Below are positions 8,377 through 19,103 of a DNA stretch of 64,000 nucleotides, one piece after another. A program made the position numbers and the translations under genes. Every line of letters begins with the position of its first letter. Within the stretch, counting starts at the first letter, position 1. A model generated the notes under the pieces. The model was given only the letters and a program-made list of their open reading frames with translations. It was not told the DNA's origin and did no database searches. The stretch comes from an uncultured Methylocystaceae bacterium (GTDB lineage Bacteria > Pseudomonadota > Alphaproteobacteria > Rhizobiales > Beijerinckiaceae): positions 62,001 through 126,000 of the forward strand of contig CAIQCB010000043.1 of the NCBI GenBank assembly GCA_903870245.1. The letters are read 5' to 3'.

Positions 8377-10008
8377 ATGTCTGGCGCCGTCGCCTCATTA
8401 GCGCCGACCCGCGCGCCCTTGCGTCACAGTGGCGTCGACAAGCCATTGCTGCGTTTCATCACATGTGGCTCTGTCGATGACGGCAAATCCACCCTGATTG
8501 GCCGATTGCTCTACGACGCTGATCTGGCGCCCGACGACATGCTGGCGACGCTCGAGTCCGACTCCCGCAAACACGGCACGCAAGGCGAGGATCTCGATTT
8601 CGCCCTGCTCGTCGATGGTCTTGCCGCCGAACGCGAACAAGGCATCACAATCGATGTCGCCTATCGTTATTTTGCAACCGATAAGCGCAAGTTCATTGTC
8701 GCCGATACGCCCGGGCACGAACAATATACGCGGAATATGGCGGTCGGCGCCTCGACGGCCGAGGTGGCGATTCTGCTTGTCGACGCGCGTAAGGGCATTC
8801 TGCCGCAGACCCGCCGACATAGCGTCATCACCTCAATGTTCGGCGTGCGGCATGTTGTCGTCGCCGTCAACAAAATGGATCTTGTCGATTACAGCGAGGA
8901 TGTGTTCCGCAAGATCGAGCAGGATTTCCGCGACTTCGCAAAACATCTGCGATTTTCTTCGATTTATGTCGCGCCACTTGTCGCCAAGGATGGCGAAAAT
9001 CTGGTCCATGCCGGCACAAAAATGCCGTGGCACAAGGGCCCGCCGCTACTCGCATATCTCGAAGGCGTCGCCGTGGAGGATACGACGCGAATTGCGCCGT
9101 TTAGGTATCCGGTGCAATGGGTCAACCGGCCCAATCTCGATTTTCGCGGCTTCTCGGGCTTCATCAGCGGCGGGAATATTCGTCCCGGCGATATCGTTCG
9201 CATTTTGCCGGCGGGACGCGATACGCGCGTTGCGCGTATCGTCACCTATGACGGCGACCTCGAAAGCGGCGTCTCCGGCCAGTCGGTTACCCTGACGCTC
9301 AACGAGGAAATCGATATCTCGCGCGGCGATATGCTGTGCTCGCCGGTATCCCCGGCCAAGGTCGGCGACCGATTGACGGCGCAGATCCTGTGGCTGGTGC
9401 GCGAACCGCTCGTTGTCGGCAAAAGCTACCTTCTCAAGATCGGAACAAAGATCACCCCGGCGGCGATTTCATCTGTCGAGTCGCGAATTGAGATCGAAAC
9501 CGGCCTCGACGCGCCCCTTGAACCGGGCGCGACACTACAGTTCAACGAGATCGGCGAGGCAAGCCTATCGCTCGAAACCATGATCGCCTGCGATCCCTTC
9601 ATCGAAAATCGCGAAACCGGCGGCTTTATCCTGATCGACCGGATCACCAATGAAACGGCGGCTGTCGGCATGGTGAAAACCGTGGCGTCTTCACTCAGTC
9701 GTCCGGCGCCCTCGCTGACCGATCTCAGCTACGCCTCGATGGAGGGAGTCGCGAGCGCCGCGAACGCAAATGCCTCCGGGACGTGGCGTTTAGGCAAATC
9801 GCTGGTCTTTGGCGGAATTGCGGGCCTGACGACCTTCGGGATCGCCGCCGCCTTCGCGCAGGACGCCGGTTTGGCGACCAGGATCGCGCTCGCGGAAACC
9901 GGCGCAATCGTCATCCTGCATTATCTTTTCGAAAAACTCTGGCGCACGCCGCAGGAAACGAAAGAGTCTCATAATGAACCGCCGCCCTTCGAGGGCGAGG
10001 GGCTCTAG
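8377..10008 (+). CDS. cysN: sulfate adenylyltransferase GTPase subunit with an extra C-terminal membrane hairpin (DUF2061-like)
   Basis: 543 residues. GTPase motifs are intact: G1 GSVDDGKST, G3 DTPGHEQ, G4 NKMD. Elongation-factor-like beta-barrel domains follow and end near residue 445 (TNETAAVGMVK). Instead of a CysC kinase domain, the last 65 or so residues contain two hydrophobic segments (about 477-493 and 501-514) with ETGAIVILHYLFEKLW, resembling the small DUF2061 membrane family. The ATG at 8377 was chosen because it follows the cysD stop by one base; the frame itself extends further upstream into cysD. It ends just before a two-hairpin repeat. Confidence 0.93.
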   Translation: MSGAVASLAPTRAPLRHSGVDKPLLRFITCGSVDDGKSTLIGRLLYDADLAPDDMLATLESDSRKHGTQGEDLDFALLVDGLAAEREQGITIDVAYRYFATDKRKFIVADTPGHEQYTRNMAVGASTAEVAILLVDARKGILPQTRRHSVITSMFGVRHVVVAVNKMDLVDYSEDVFRKIEQDFRDFAKHLRFSSIYVAPLVAKDGENLVHAGTKMPWHKGPPLLAYLEGVAVEDTTRIAPFRYPVQWVNRPNLDFRGFSGFISGGNIRPGDIVRILPAGRDTRVARIVTYDGDLESGVSGQSVTLTLNEEIDISRGDMLCSPVSPAKVGDRLTAQILWLVREPLVVGKSYLLKIGTKITPAAISSVESRIEIETGLDAPLEPGATLQFNEIGEASLSLETMIACDPFIENRETGGFILIDRITNETAAVGMVKTVASSLSRPAPSLTDLSYASMEGVASAANANASGTWRLGKSLVFGGIAGLTTFGIAAAFAQDAGLATRIALAETGAIVILHYLFEKLWRTPQETKESHNEPPPFEGEGL

Positions 10009-10016
10009 AGCGTTTC

Positions 10017-10105
10017 CCGGTCTGATTGGGTCAGACCGGTTATCCGGTTTTTTTATTGTCACGCTTTCTCCGGCCCCACCGGTAGCCGCTTCGGCGGAAA
10101 GCGCT
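10017..10105 (+). repeat. dispersed two-hairpin repeat, copy 1 (also a likely transcription stop)
   Basis: Two consecutive hairpins follow cysN. The first is CCGGTCTGA/TCAGACCGG (10017-10025 with 10031-10039), followed by a T-run at about 10049. The second is closed by ACGCTTTC (10061-10068) and GAAAGCGCT (10097-10105). The same architecture and much of the sequence (TATTGTCRCGCTTTCT, CCGCTTCGGCG) recurs at 45847-45931, in the same orientation and again at the end of a plus-strand gene. Here it lies between the convergent cysN and polA. Confidence 0.75.
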
Positions 10106-10129
10106 TGCCTCAGATATCAGATGGCGCCG

Positions 10130-13100
10130 TCAGTGCGCCTCATCCCAATTAGCGGCGGCGCGCGCATCGACGTGCAGCGGCACGCTTATCCGGACAACGG
10201 GCTCTGGGGCCTGCTCCATGATGCGACGCGCGACAGAAATAGTCGCCTCACTTTCGTCCGCAGGAGCCTCGAAGACCAATTCGTCATGCACCTGCAGCAG
10301 CATTTGCGTCGAGAGACCGGCGTCGGCGAGCGCGGCGTCCATTTCCGCCATGGCGCGACGAATGATATCGGCAGCGGCGCCCTGAATCGGCGCGTTGATT
10401 GCGGCCCGTTCGTAGAAAGCCCGATCCGAGGGATTGGCGGAAGCCATACGGGGGAAATGACAGACGCGGCCAAAAATGGTTGTCACCGCCAATGTCTCTC
10501 GCACCTGTTTTTTCATCGCTTCCATGTAATCGCGAATGCCGGGAAAACGCTCGAAATAACGCTTGATGTAATCGCTGGCCTCCTGACGCGAAATACCGAG
10601 CTGATTGGCGAGTCCGAAAGCGGAAATGCCGTAAATAATCCCGAAATTGATCGCCTTGGCCCGACGCCGAACATCGGCCGGCATTTCCTTTGTCGGCACG
10701 CCGAACATCTCGCTCGCCGTCATCGCATGAATGTCGATGCCGTCGGCGAAAGCTTTTTTCAGCTGCGGAATGTCGGCGATATGCGCCAGCAGACGCAACT
10801 CGATCTGGGAGTAATCGGCCGAAATCAGCACATGTCCCGGCGCGGCGATAAACGCCTTGCGGATTTTTCGTCCGGCCTCGTTGCGTACCGGAATATTCTG
10901 TAAATTCGGCTCAGAAGACGAGAGCCTGCCTGTCGTCGTGGCCGCCAGGGAATAGGAGGTATGCACGCGTCCGGTTTGCGGATTGACAAAACCGGGTAGA
11001 GCATCGGCGTAGGTGCTTTTCAGTTTCGCCAATTGACGCCAATCAAGTATTCGCCTTGCGAAATCATTGCCATCGGTGGCGAGGTCCTCCAGCACGCTGG
11101 CGGAGGTCGACCATGCGCCGGTCGTCGTCTTTTTGGCGCCGGGCAGACCCATTTTACCAAAAAGAATATCCCCAAGCTGTTTGGGCGAGGCGAGATTGAA
11201 ACTCTCGCCCGCCATATCAAAGATAGCCGCCTCCAGCCGCGCCATATCTTGCGCAAATTCGCCGGAGAGCCGCGAAAGAATGGCGCGATCAATCATCACG
11301 CCGCGCCTCTCCATCGCCGCCAGCGTCGCGACCATCGGCCGCTCCAGCGTCTCGTAGACATGGGCGCGGCGTTCGATCGGCAGGCGCGGCTTCAGCAAAC
11401 GCCATAGACGAAGCGTCACATCTGAGTCCTCGCCGGAGTATTCTGTGGCGGGCCTCAGCGGCACGCGCGCAAAACCGATAAAACTTCGCCCCGAACCGGC
11501 GACCTCCGAAAAAGGAATATTCTCGTGACCCAGATGTTTTCGCGCCAGCTCGTCGAGACCATGATTGTTAAGCCCTGCGTCGAGGGCGTAGGAGATCAGC
11601 ATGGTGTCCTCAATCGGCGCGACGGACACGCCATGCCGGGCAAGGACGAGCAAATCATATTTCATGTTATGCGCGATCTTGAGAACCGCATCGTCCTCGA
11701 ACAAGGGCTTCAATCGCGCCAATGCCTGATCGAGCGGAATTTGTCCGGCGACGAGCGCGGCGCCCCCAAAAAGATCGCCCGATCCCGGCTCACGATGCTG
11801 AAGCGGAATGTAACAGGCGCGGCCAGGCGCCACCGCCATTGAGACGCCGACCAACTCGCATTGCATGGCGTCGAGCGAGGTGGTTTCGGTGTCGATAGCG
11901 ATGACGCCGGCGACGCGCGCCTGCTCGATCCAGTCATCGAGTTGCGCAAGAGTCAGCACGGTCATATAGGCCGAACGATCGATAACCGTCGCCTGCGCCT
12001 CGATCTGTCGTGAGGCGACAAGCGCCGCAGGCGTCATAGATTGCGGTTCTGACAATTTGCCTCGGGACGCAGGTTTTGCGTCGCCCGGCAGGGTCGGCGA
12101 TGGCGCTTCGCGCATCTCGCCGTCGCGCGCGCGCCATCCGGCGGCGCCCACGAAAGCCGGATCGGGGACGACCTCCTGCGCCTCCACGCCGTATAGTTCG
12201 GCGACGCGCCGGGTGATGGTCGTGAACTCCATCGCCTGCAAAAAGGCGACCAGCGCTCTTGCGTCCGGTTCGTGAAGGCGAAGCTCGTCGAGCGACGTTG
12301 CGACAGGCGCGTCGCGCACAAGTTCGACGAGTTTTTTCGACAAGCGAATCAACGCCACGGCGTCGGGATCGGTCAACGCTTCACGGCGTTTTGGTTGTTT
12401 GATCTGCGGCGCCTGCGCCAGCAGCGTTTCCAGATCGCCATATTCATTGATCAGTTGCGCGGCGGTTTTGACGCCGATGCCCCTGGCGCCGGGCACATTA
12501 TCGGTGGAGTCGCCGGCGAGCGCCTGCACATCGACTACCTTGTCCGGCGGCACGCCGAAATAATCGACGACCTCCGGCTCGCCGATCAACCGCTCCTCGC
12601 GCGCGCCTTTCGCGCCGGCGACGCCGGAAGCCGGATCATACATTTTTACGCCCGGACCAATCAGCTGCATCAGATCCTTGTCGGCGGAAATGATCAGCAC
12701 ATCGGCGCCCTTCGCACGGGCCTGAGTCGCATAGGTGGCGATGAGATCGTCGGCCTCGTATACATCCTGTTCGACGGGCGTCAGACCAAATGCGCGCACG
12801 GCGGCGCGCATCAACGGAAATTGCGGGATCAGATCTTCCGGCGGATCGGCGCGATGCGCCTTGTAGTCGGGATAAAGCTCCTTGCGGAAGGAGTTTTCGC
12901 TCTTGTCGAAAATAATCGCGAGATGGGTAGGCCTCACGCCGGCCGCGCCCTCGCGGATAAACTGCAGCAGCTTCGCGCAAAAGAGCCGCACCGCCCCGGT
13001 CGGCAGACGGTCGGAGCGATAATTATATTTCGCGTCCTGACGGATCGACTGAAAATAGGCGCGAAAGACGAAGGACGAGCCATCAACGAGGAAAACATGG

Positions 13101-13135
13101 CTATCGGGGCCAACAGGTTTATGCGCGGAAGTCAT
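10130..13135 (-). CDS. polA: DNA polymerase I
   Basis: 1001 residues: a 5'-3' exonuclease domain (VFLVDGSSFVFRAY; AGDSTDNVPGARGIG), a 3'-5' exonuclease domain with the DTET motif of an active proofreader (VIAIDTETTSL), and the family A polymerase domain with motif A (ISADYSQIELR), motif B (RRRAKAINFGIIYG) and motif C (LLQVHDELVFE). It fills gaps in repair and removes RNA primers. I chose the ATG at 13135 (MTSAHKP) rather than the frame start at 13177, because the extra 14 residues are not typical. It is convergent with cysN and separated from it by the repeat. Confidence 0.96.
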   Translation of the reverse strand: MTSAHKPVGPDSHVFLVDGSSFVFRAYFQSIRQDAKYNYRSDRLPTGAVRLFCAKLLQFIREGAAGVRPTHLAIIFDKSENSFRKELYPDYKAHRADPPEDLIPQFPLMRAAVRAFGLTPVEQDVYEADDLIATYATQARAKGADVLIISADKDLMQLIGPGVKMYDPASGVAGAKGAREERLIGEPEVVDYFGVPPDKVVDVQALAGDSTDNVPGARGIGVKTAAQLINEYGDLETLLAQAPQIKQPKRREALTDPDAVALIRLSKKLVELVRDAPVATSLDELRLHEPDARALVAFLQAMEFTTITRRVAELYGVEAQEVVPDPAFVGAAGWRARDGEMREAPSPTLPGDAKPASRGKLSEPQSMTPAALVASRQIEAQATVIDRSAYMTVLTLAQLDDWIEQARVAGVIAIDTETTSLDAMQCELVGVSMAVAPGRACYIPLQHREPGSGDLFGGAALVAGQIPLDQALARLKPLFEDDAVLKIAHNMKYDLLVLARHGVSVAPIEDTMLISYALDAGLNNHGLDELARKHLGHENIPFSEVAGSGRSFIGFARVPLRPATEYSGEDSDVTLRLWRLLKPRLPIERRAHVYETLERPMVATLAAMERRGVMIDRAILSRLSGEFAQDMARLEAAIFDMAGESFNLASPKQLGDILFGKMGLPGAKKTTTGAWSTSASVLEDLATDGNDFARRILDWRQLAKLKSTYADALPGFVNPQTGRVHTSYSLAATTTGRLSSSEPNLQNIPVRNEAGRKIRKAFIAAPGHVLISADYSQIELRLLAHIADIPQLKKAFADGIDIHAMTASEMFGVPTKEMPADVRRRAKAINFGIIYGISAFGLANQLGISRQEASDYIKRYFERFPGIRDYMEAMKKQVRETLAVTTIFGRVCHFPRMASANPSDRAFYERAAINAPIQGAAADIIRRAMAEMDAALADAGLSTQMLLQVHDELVFEAPADESEATISVARRIMEQAPEPVVRISVPLHVDARAAANWDEAH

Positions 13136-13198
13136 GGCCGCATCATAACCTGTCGCCGCGCGCCTGTCCTCCTGCAAGCGACATCCAGCCGCGCCAAC

Positions 13199-16039
13199 CT
13201 ACCCCAATCGCGCCAGCGCCGCATTGAGCTTGTCGATCCGCGCCCGCGTTTCTTCAAGCCGCTCACGATGCTCGTCGATCACCTCTTCTTCCGCCTTGGC
13301 CAGGAAGCCCGGATTGGCGAGTTTGGCGTCGAGTTTCTTCGCCTCTCCATCACATTTGGAGATTTCCTTCGCGAGGCGCGTCTTCTCTGCGGCGAGATCA
13401 ACGACGCCCTCAAGCGGAATCGCCGCGACGCCGCCGCGCACCAAAATCTGCGCCGACGCCCTGGGGGCAGCCTCGGTAAAATCGATGCGCGACAGTCGCG
13501 CGAGCTTGCGCAGCGTTTCGTCCCAGCGCCGGGCGCGCGCCTGCAACGCATCATCGGCGCCAATCAGAAGAAGCTCTGTTTCGCCAGTCAGCGCCATCTC
13601 GGCGCGCAGCGAGCGGATTTCCGAAATGAGTTCGACGACCCAGCCGATTTCGCTTTCGGCCTCGGCGTCTTCCAGCCCCTCCAGCGACGGCCATTGCGCC
13701 AGCGCCAGCAGGCTCTCGCGCTTCGGGCCTTCCGCGCCTTTGATCGCCCACAGCTCTTCGGTGAGGAAGGGCATGAACGGATGCAGCAGGGCATAGATCT
13801 GGTCGAGCACGAAAGCGGTCGTCGCGCGCGTCTCCGCCTTTGCCGTCTCATCGTCGCCGAGCATCAGCGGCTTGGCGAGTTCGACATACCAGTCGCAGAA
13901 GATGTTCCAGACGAAACGATAGGCGGCGTTCGCGGCATCGTTGAAGCGATAGGCGTCGATGGCCGTCGACACATCGGCGACAGCGCTCGCCGCTTCACCG
14001 ACAATCCAGCGATTGAGCGTAATCTTGTTGGCGCGCGGATCGTAGCCGGCGACGCGCGCGCAGCCATTCATCTCGGCGAAACGCGACGAGTTCCAGAGCT
14101 TCGTCGCGAAATTTCGATAGCCTTCGACGCGCTGCGTCGAGAGCTTGATATCCCGCCCCTGCGCGGCCATAGCCGCGAGCGTGAAGCGCAGCGCATCGGC
14201 GCCATAATCGTCGATCAGATGCAGCGGATCGATGACATTACCCTTCGACTTCGACATTTTCGCGCCCTTCTCGTCCCGGACGAGCGCGTGGATATAGACG
14301 TCACGGAAGGGAACTTCCTTTTTGAAATGCAGGCCCATCATCATCATGCGGGCGACCCAGAAAAAGATGATGTCGAAGCCGGTGACAAGCACATTGGTTG
14401 GATAGAAGCGCTCCAGCTCCGGCGTCTCGTCCGGCCAGCCCAGCGTCGAGAAGGGCCACAAGGCCGAGGAAAACCAGGTGTCGAGCACGTCTTCGTCGCG
14501 CCACATTGGCTCCCAACGACCTTTTCCTTCGATCTCGTCATTGATCGCTTGTTGAAAAACGTCGTCTACATCGGAGCGTGGCGGTTCCACGATGCGTACC
14601 GGTCTACCATAATGCTTTTCAGCTTGGGCGATTGCATCACGTTCATTTTCCGCGACGAAAATTTCGGGGTCGTCCAGTCCTGCCCATTGATTGGACCCAA
14701 CTTCTTTTCGGCCATACCACGCCGGAATGCGATGACCCCACCAGAGCTGACGCGACACGCACCACGGCTGGATGTTTTCGAGCCAGTCGAAATAGGTTTT
14801 TTCCCAGTTCTTCGGCACGAAGCTTGTCTTACCCTCGCGCACGGCCTTGAGCGCCGGCTGCGCCAGGGTTTTGGCGTCGACATACCATTGGTCGGTGAGG
14901 CGCGGCTCCAATACCGCGTGTGAGCGGTCGCCATGCGGGACCATATGTTTGTGATCGTCGATTCCGTCGAGCAGTCCACGCTCCTCCATCATCCCGACGA
15001 CCAGCCTGCGCGCGGCGAAGCGATCCTGCCCGTCCAGCGCAGCAACAGTCGCAGCGAGTTCGGCTGAATTTTCCAGTCCCTCGTGGAAGTCGCTGTTGGC
15101 CGCGAGCGCAACGCGCGCTTGCGCGTCCAGCACATTGACGAGCCGCAATCCGTGTCGCTTGCCGACTTCGAAATCGTTGAAGTCATGCGCCGGAGTGATC
15201 TTCACCGCGCCCGTGCCCTTTTCGGGATCGGAATAGTCATCGGCGACAATCGGAATGAGACGCCCGACCAGCGGCAGGCGCAGCTTCTTGCCGACCAGCG
15301 CGGCATAGCGTTCATCTTCCGGATGTACGGCCACCGCCGTGTCGCCGAGCATCGTTTCGGGGCGCGTCGTCGCGACCACGATGAACTCGCCCGTCTCCTT
15401 GCCGGCGTCGTCGACCACCGGATATTTGAAGCGCCACAGATGGCCCTTCACCTCTTGCTGCAGCACCTCAAGATCGGAGATCGCCGTGTGCAGCACCGGG
15501 TCCCAGTTTACAAGGCGCTTGTCCTTGTAGAGAAGCCCATCACGGTAGAGTTGCACAAACACCTTCGCTACCGCGCGCGACAAACCCTCGTCGAGCGTGA
15601 ACCGTTCGCGCGACCAGTCGCAGGAGGCGCCGAGCCGCTTCAACTGTTCGACGATCTTGCCGCCCGACTCGGCTTTCCACGCCCAGACGCGCTCAAGAAA
15701 TTTCTCGCGGCCCATCTCGCGGCGGCCGGGCTCCTGGCGCTCCGCCAACTGACGCTCGACCACCATCTGCGTGGCGATGCCGGCGTGATCCGTTCCCGGC
15801 TGCCACAACACATCTTCGCCCTTCATGCGATGATAGCGCACGAGAATATCCTGCAAGGTGTTGTTGAGCGCATGGCCCATATGCAGGCTGCCGGTGACGT
15901 TGGGCGGCGGAATGACGATAGAATAGGATTTAGCGTCGGCGCGATCGGGCCGACCGGCGCGAAACGCCTGCGCCTCCTCCCAAAGGTTGCGGATGCGGCT
16001 TTCGATTGCAGCGGGTTCGAAGGTTTTGTCCATCGTCAT
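13199..16039 (-). CDS. valS: valyl-tRNA synthetase
   Basis: 946 residues; charges tRNA-Val in the cytoplasm. Class I signatures are present: the HIGH-type motif in SLHMGHALNNTLQDILVRYHR and KMSKSKGNVIDP. The editing domain (ATTRPETMLGDTAVAVHPED) lies between them, and a C-terminal coiled-coil tail (about 870-946) rich in Glu, Lys and Ala is present, as is usual for ValRS. It starts ATGACGATG, so translation could begin at either Met. It lies 63 bases upstream of polA and downstream of eno on the same strand. Confidence 0.97.
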   Translation of the reverse strand: MTMDKTFEPAAIESRIRNLWEEAQAFRAGRPDRADAKSYSIVIPPPNVTGSLHMGHALNNTLQDILVRYHRMKGEDVLWQPGTDHAGIATQMVVERQLAERQEPGRREMGREKFLERVWAWKAESGGKIVEQLKRLGASCDWSRERFTLDEGLSRAVAKVFVQLYRDGLLYKDKRLVNWDPVLHTAISDLEVLQQEVKGHLWRFKYPVVDDAGKETGEFIVVATTRPETMLGDTAVAVHPEDERYAALVGKKLRLPLVGRLIPIVADDYSDPEKGTGAVKITPAHDFNDFEVGKRHGLRLVNVLDAQARVALAANSDFHEGLENSAELAATVAALDGQDRFAARRLVVGMMEERGLLDGIDDHKHMVPHGDRSHAVLEPRLTDQWYVDAKTLAQPALKAVREGKTSFVPKNWEKTYFDWLENIQPWCVSRQLWWGHRIPAWYGRKEVGSNQWAGLDDPEIFVAENERDAIAQAEKHYGRPVRIVEPPRSDVDDVFQQAINDEIEGKGRWEPMWRDEDVLDTWFSSALWPFSTLGWPDETPELERFYPTNVLVTGFDIIFFWVARMMMMGLHFKKEVPFRDVYIHALVRDEKGAKMSKSKGNVIDPLHLIDDYGADALRFTLAAMAAQGRDIKLSTQRVEGYRNFATKLWNSSRFAEMNGCARVAGYDPRANKITLNRWIVGEAASAVADVSTAIDAYRFNDAANAAYRFVWNIFCDWYVELAKPLMLGDDETAKAETRATTAFVLDQIYALLHPFMPFLTEELWAIKGAEGPKRESLLALAQWPSLEGLEDAEAESEIGWVVELISEIRSLRAEMALTGETELLLIGADDALQARARRWDETLRKLARLSRIDFTEAAPRASAQILVRGGVAAIPLEGVVDLAAEKTRLAKEISKCDGEAKKLDAKLANPGFLAKAEEEVIDEHRERLEETRARIDKLNAALARLG

Positions 16040-16133
16040 ACGGCGCGAGAAAACTCTCTCCCCATGCGGCAGGAGGTTGGCCGCGAAGCAGCCGGGTGAG
16101 GGGTCCCTCCACCGCAGGGGTGAAGGGAGTTTT

Positions 16134-17462
<1,329 letters not shown>

Positions 17463-17678
17463 TTAGCTCTAATGGGGCGCCGGGGAAAGTCTCGGGCGCA
17501 GGTTTGAGAAGGTTTATCTCCACAGGGCTCGAAGGTTGACGGAGCCCGACCGAGTCATAGTTTCTGGTCAGGCCAACACGGCGCCTACCGAAGCCTTCCC
17601 TTTGATTTCTTTAGAAATTCACGCTGGAAGCCCGGAAACGCCGCCATCCGTCGGATGTCCGGCGACCGGGAGCTCATC

Positions 17679-18455
17679 ATGTTCGCTGTCAAATCGCCTC
17701 TCTCCCCCCTGTCCCGAGCCATGGCCGCCGGCGCCTTCCTTTTCCTCGCCGCGCCGGCGACGGCATGGAGCCAGACCCCGGAGCATGTCGCGGAAGCCAG
17801 GGCGGCGCTGGAAAAGGCTCCAGTCCGCTCGGGGACATGCGCCCCGGCGAGCGAGCCGCTGGAGGGATGGCCGGCGGATTCGCTTCAGCGTTGCGAATAT
17901 AAACGCGCCGACCTCGCCGGCGTCGCCTATGTGCTCGACGTCAAACCGGAAACGATGGCAAAGTGGATTGAGACAAGCTGCAAGACCTTGATGGTCGGGA
18001 TCGACAGTTGTTTCGAGCGCATGACCAAATGCCTGGGTGAGAAATCCGGCGCGATATTTATTGTTGGCGGCAACGGCGTCAGCGAACGTCAGGGCGCCGT
18101 CCAAAACGTCTTTTATCGCAATGGCGTCGCCTTCGCCGCTAAACCCGGGGCCGCATCGATCGAGGAGCAGGAGCAACTCGCCCGAACGCCCGAAGCCGGC
18201 GTGACGACTATGCTGGGCGGCGGCGGCGCCAGCTTCTGGCACACCCTGCCCTATCAATTCGCCGTCAAAGCCCAGGAACTGGGCGTGCCGGCGGAAATGA
18301 ACACGCCGGATCGCCGTCAGCGGTGGCTGGAGGTCATTCGCACCGAAATGCTTGCCGCCCTGAGCAAGCCCGAGAACCGTTTCCTTTCCGGCTGGATGGC
18401 CGCTCACCCCATCACGCTGCGCACCGGCGAATGCGCCGACGACCGCGACCCCTGA
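17679..18455 (+). CDS. secreted protein of unknown function
   Basis: 258 residues. The ATG at 17679 is preferred because it opens directly onto a signal peptide (charged start, hydrophobic AAGAFLFLAAPATAWSQ), preceded by GGGAG. The mature part has several Cys (GTCAPA, QRCEY, SCKTL, DSCFERMTKC, TGECADD) that suggest disulfides in the periplasm. I do not recognise a domain. It lies 47 bases upstream of queF on the same strand. Confidence 0.7.
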   Translation: MFAVKSPLSPLSRAMAAGAFLFLAAPATAWSQTPEHVAEARAALEKAPVRSGTCAPASEPLEGWPADSLQRCEYKRADLAGVAYVLDVKPETMAKWIETSCKTLMVGIDSCFERMTKCLGEKSGAIFIVGGNGVSERQGAVQNVFYRNGVAFAAKPGAASIEEQEQLARTPEAGVTTMLGGGGASFWHTLPYQFAVKAQELGVPAEMNTPDRRQRWLEVIRTEMLAALSKPENRFLSGWMAAHPITLRTGECADDRDP

Positions 18456-18502
18456 CGCCAGCGCCGGCTTGACGTCGCCGCCACGTCGGCATTGTAAGAG
18501 AC

Positions 18503-18964
18503 ATGACCAAAATTCACGAAGGCGCCGCACTGCTCGGCAAACAGTCGGCGCTGCCGGCTTCGCCCGATGAGGCCGAACTCGATCTCGTGCCCAATCCCCA
18601 TAAAGGGGTGTCGTATCTGGTGCGTTTCACCTCGCCGGAATTCACCTCGCTGTGTCCGGTGACGGGCCAGCCGGATTTCGCCCATCTCGTAATCGATTAC
18701 GTTCCGGCCGACTGGCTTGTCGAGTCGAAAGCGTTAAAACTTTATCTGGGAAGCTTCCGAAATCACGGCGCCTTTCACGAGGATTGCACCCTGCGTATTG
18801 GTCGCGATCTGGTCGCCGCGACCAGACCGCTCTGGTTGCGCATCGGCGGTTACTGGTTTCCGCGCGGCGGCATTCCAATAGACGTATTTTGGCAGACCGG
18901 CGCGCCGCCCGAGGGCCTGTGGCTCCCCGAGCAGGGCGTGCCGGGCTATCGCGGCCGCGGATAA
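18503..18964 (+). CDS. queF: NADPH-dependent 7-cyano-7-deazaguanine (preQ0) reductase
   Basis: 153 residues, the short unimodular QueF type. It reduces preQ0 to preQ1 in queuosine biosynthesis. The catalytic Cys is in [13 protein letters not shown] and the family signature [22 protein letters not shown] is intact. It is a tunnelling-fold (T-fold) enzyme like QueD at 45.5 kb. Start ATG at 18503. Confidence 0.96.
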   Translation: MTKIHEGAALLGKQSALPASPDEAELDLVPNPHKGVSYLVRFTSPEFTSLCPVTGQPDFAHLVIDYVPADWLVESKALKLYLGSFRNHGAFHEDCTLRIGRDLVAATRPLWLRIGGYWFPRGGIPIDVFWQTGAPPEGLWLPEQGVPGYRGRG

Positions 18965-19103
18965 GGCAAGCGAATAAAACGGGTCGGCGCTCTCGCGAGA
19001 CGATGCTTGAGCGCGATTCAGGTCCAACAAGACCACTTCCACACGACGCCCTTTCCAGAAAGACGCCTCTCCACCGGCAAGACGCCTTACCCGGACATCT
19101 ATC

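Noticed and set aside
12272-14923. Plus-strand 883-codon frame across polA and valS
   Set aside because: It is antisense to the two well-supported genes, and its composition (Arg/His/Gly-rich) is that of a reverse-frame shadow.
15083-16099. Plus-strand frame of 338 codons opposite valS
   Set aside because: Shadow of the valS N-terminal half.
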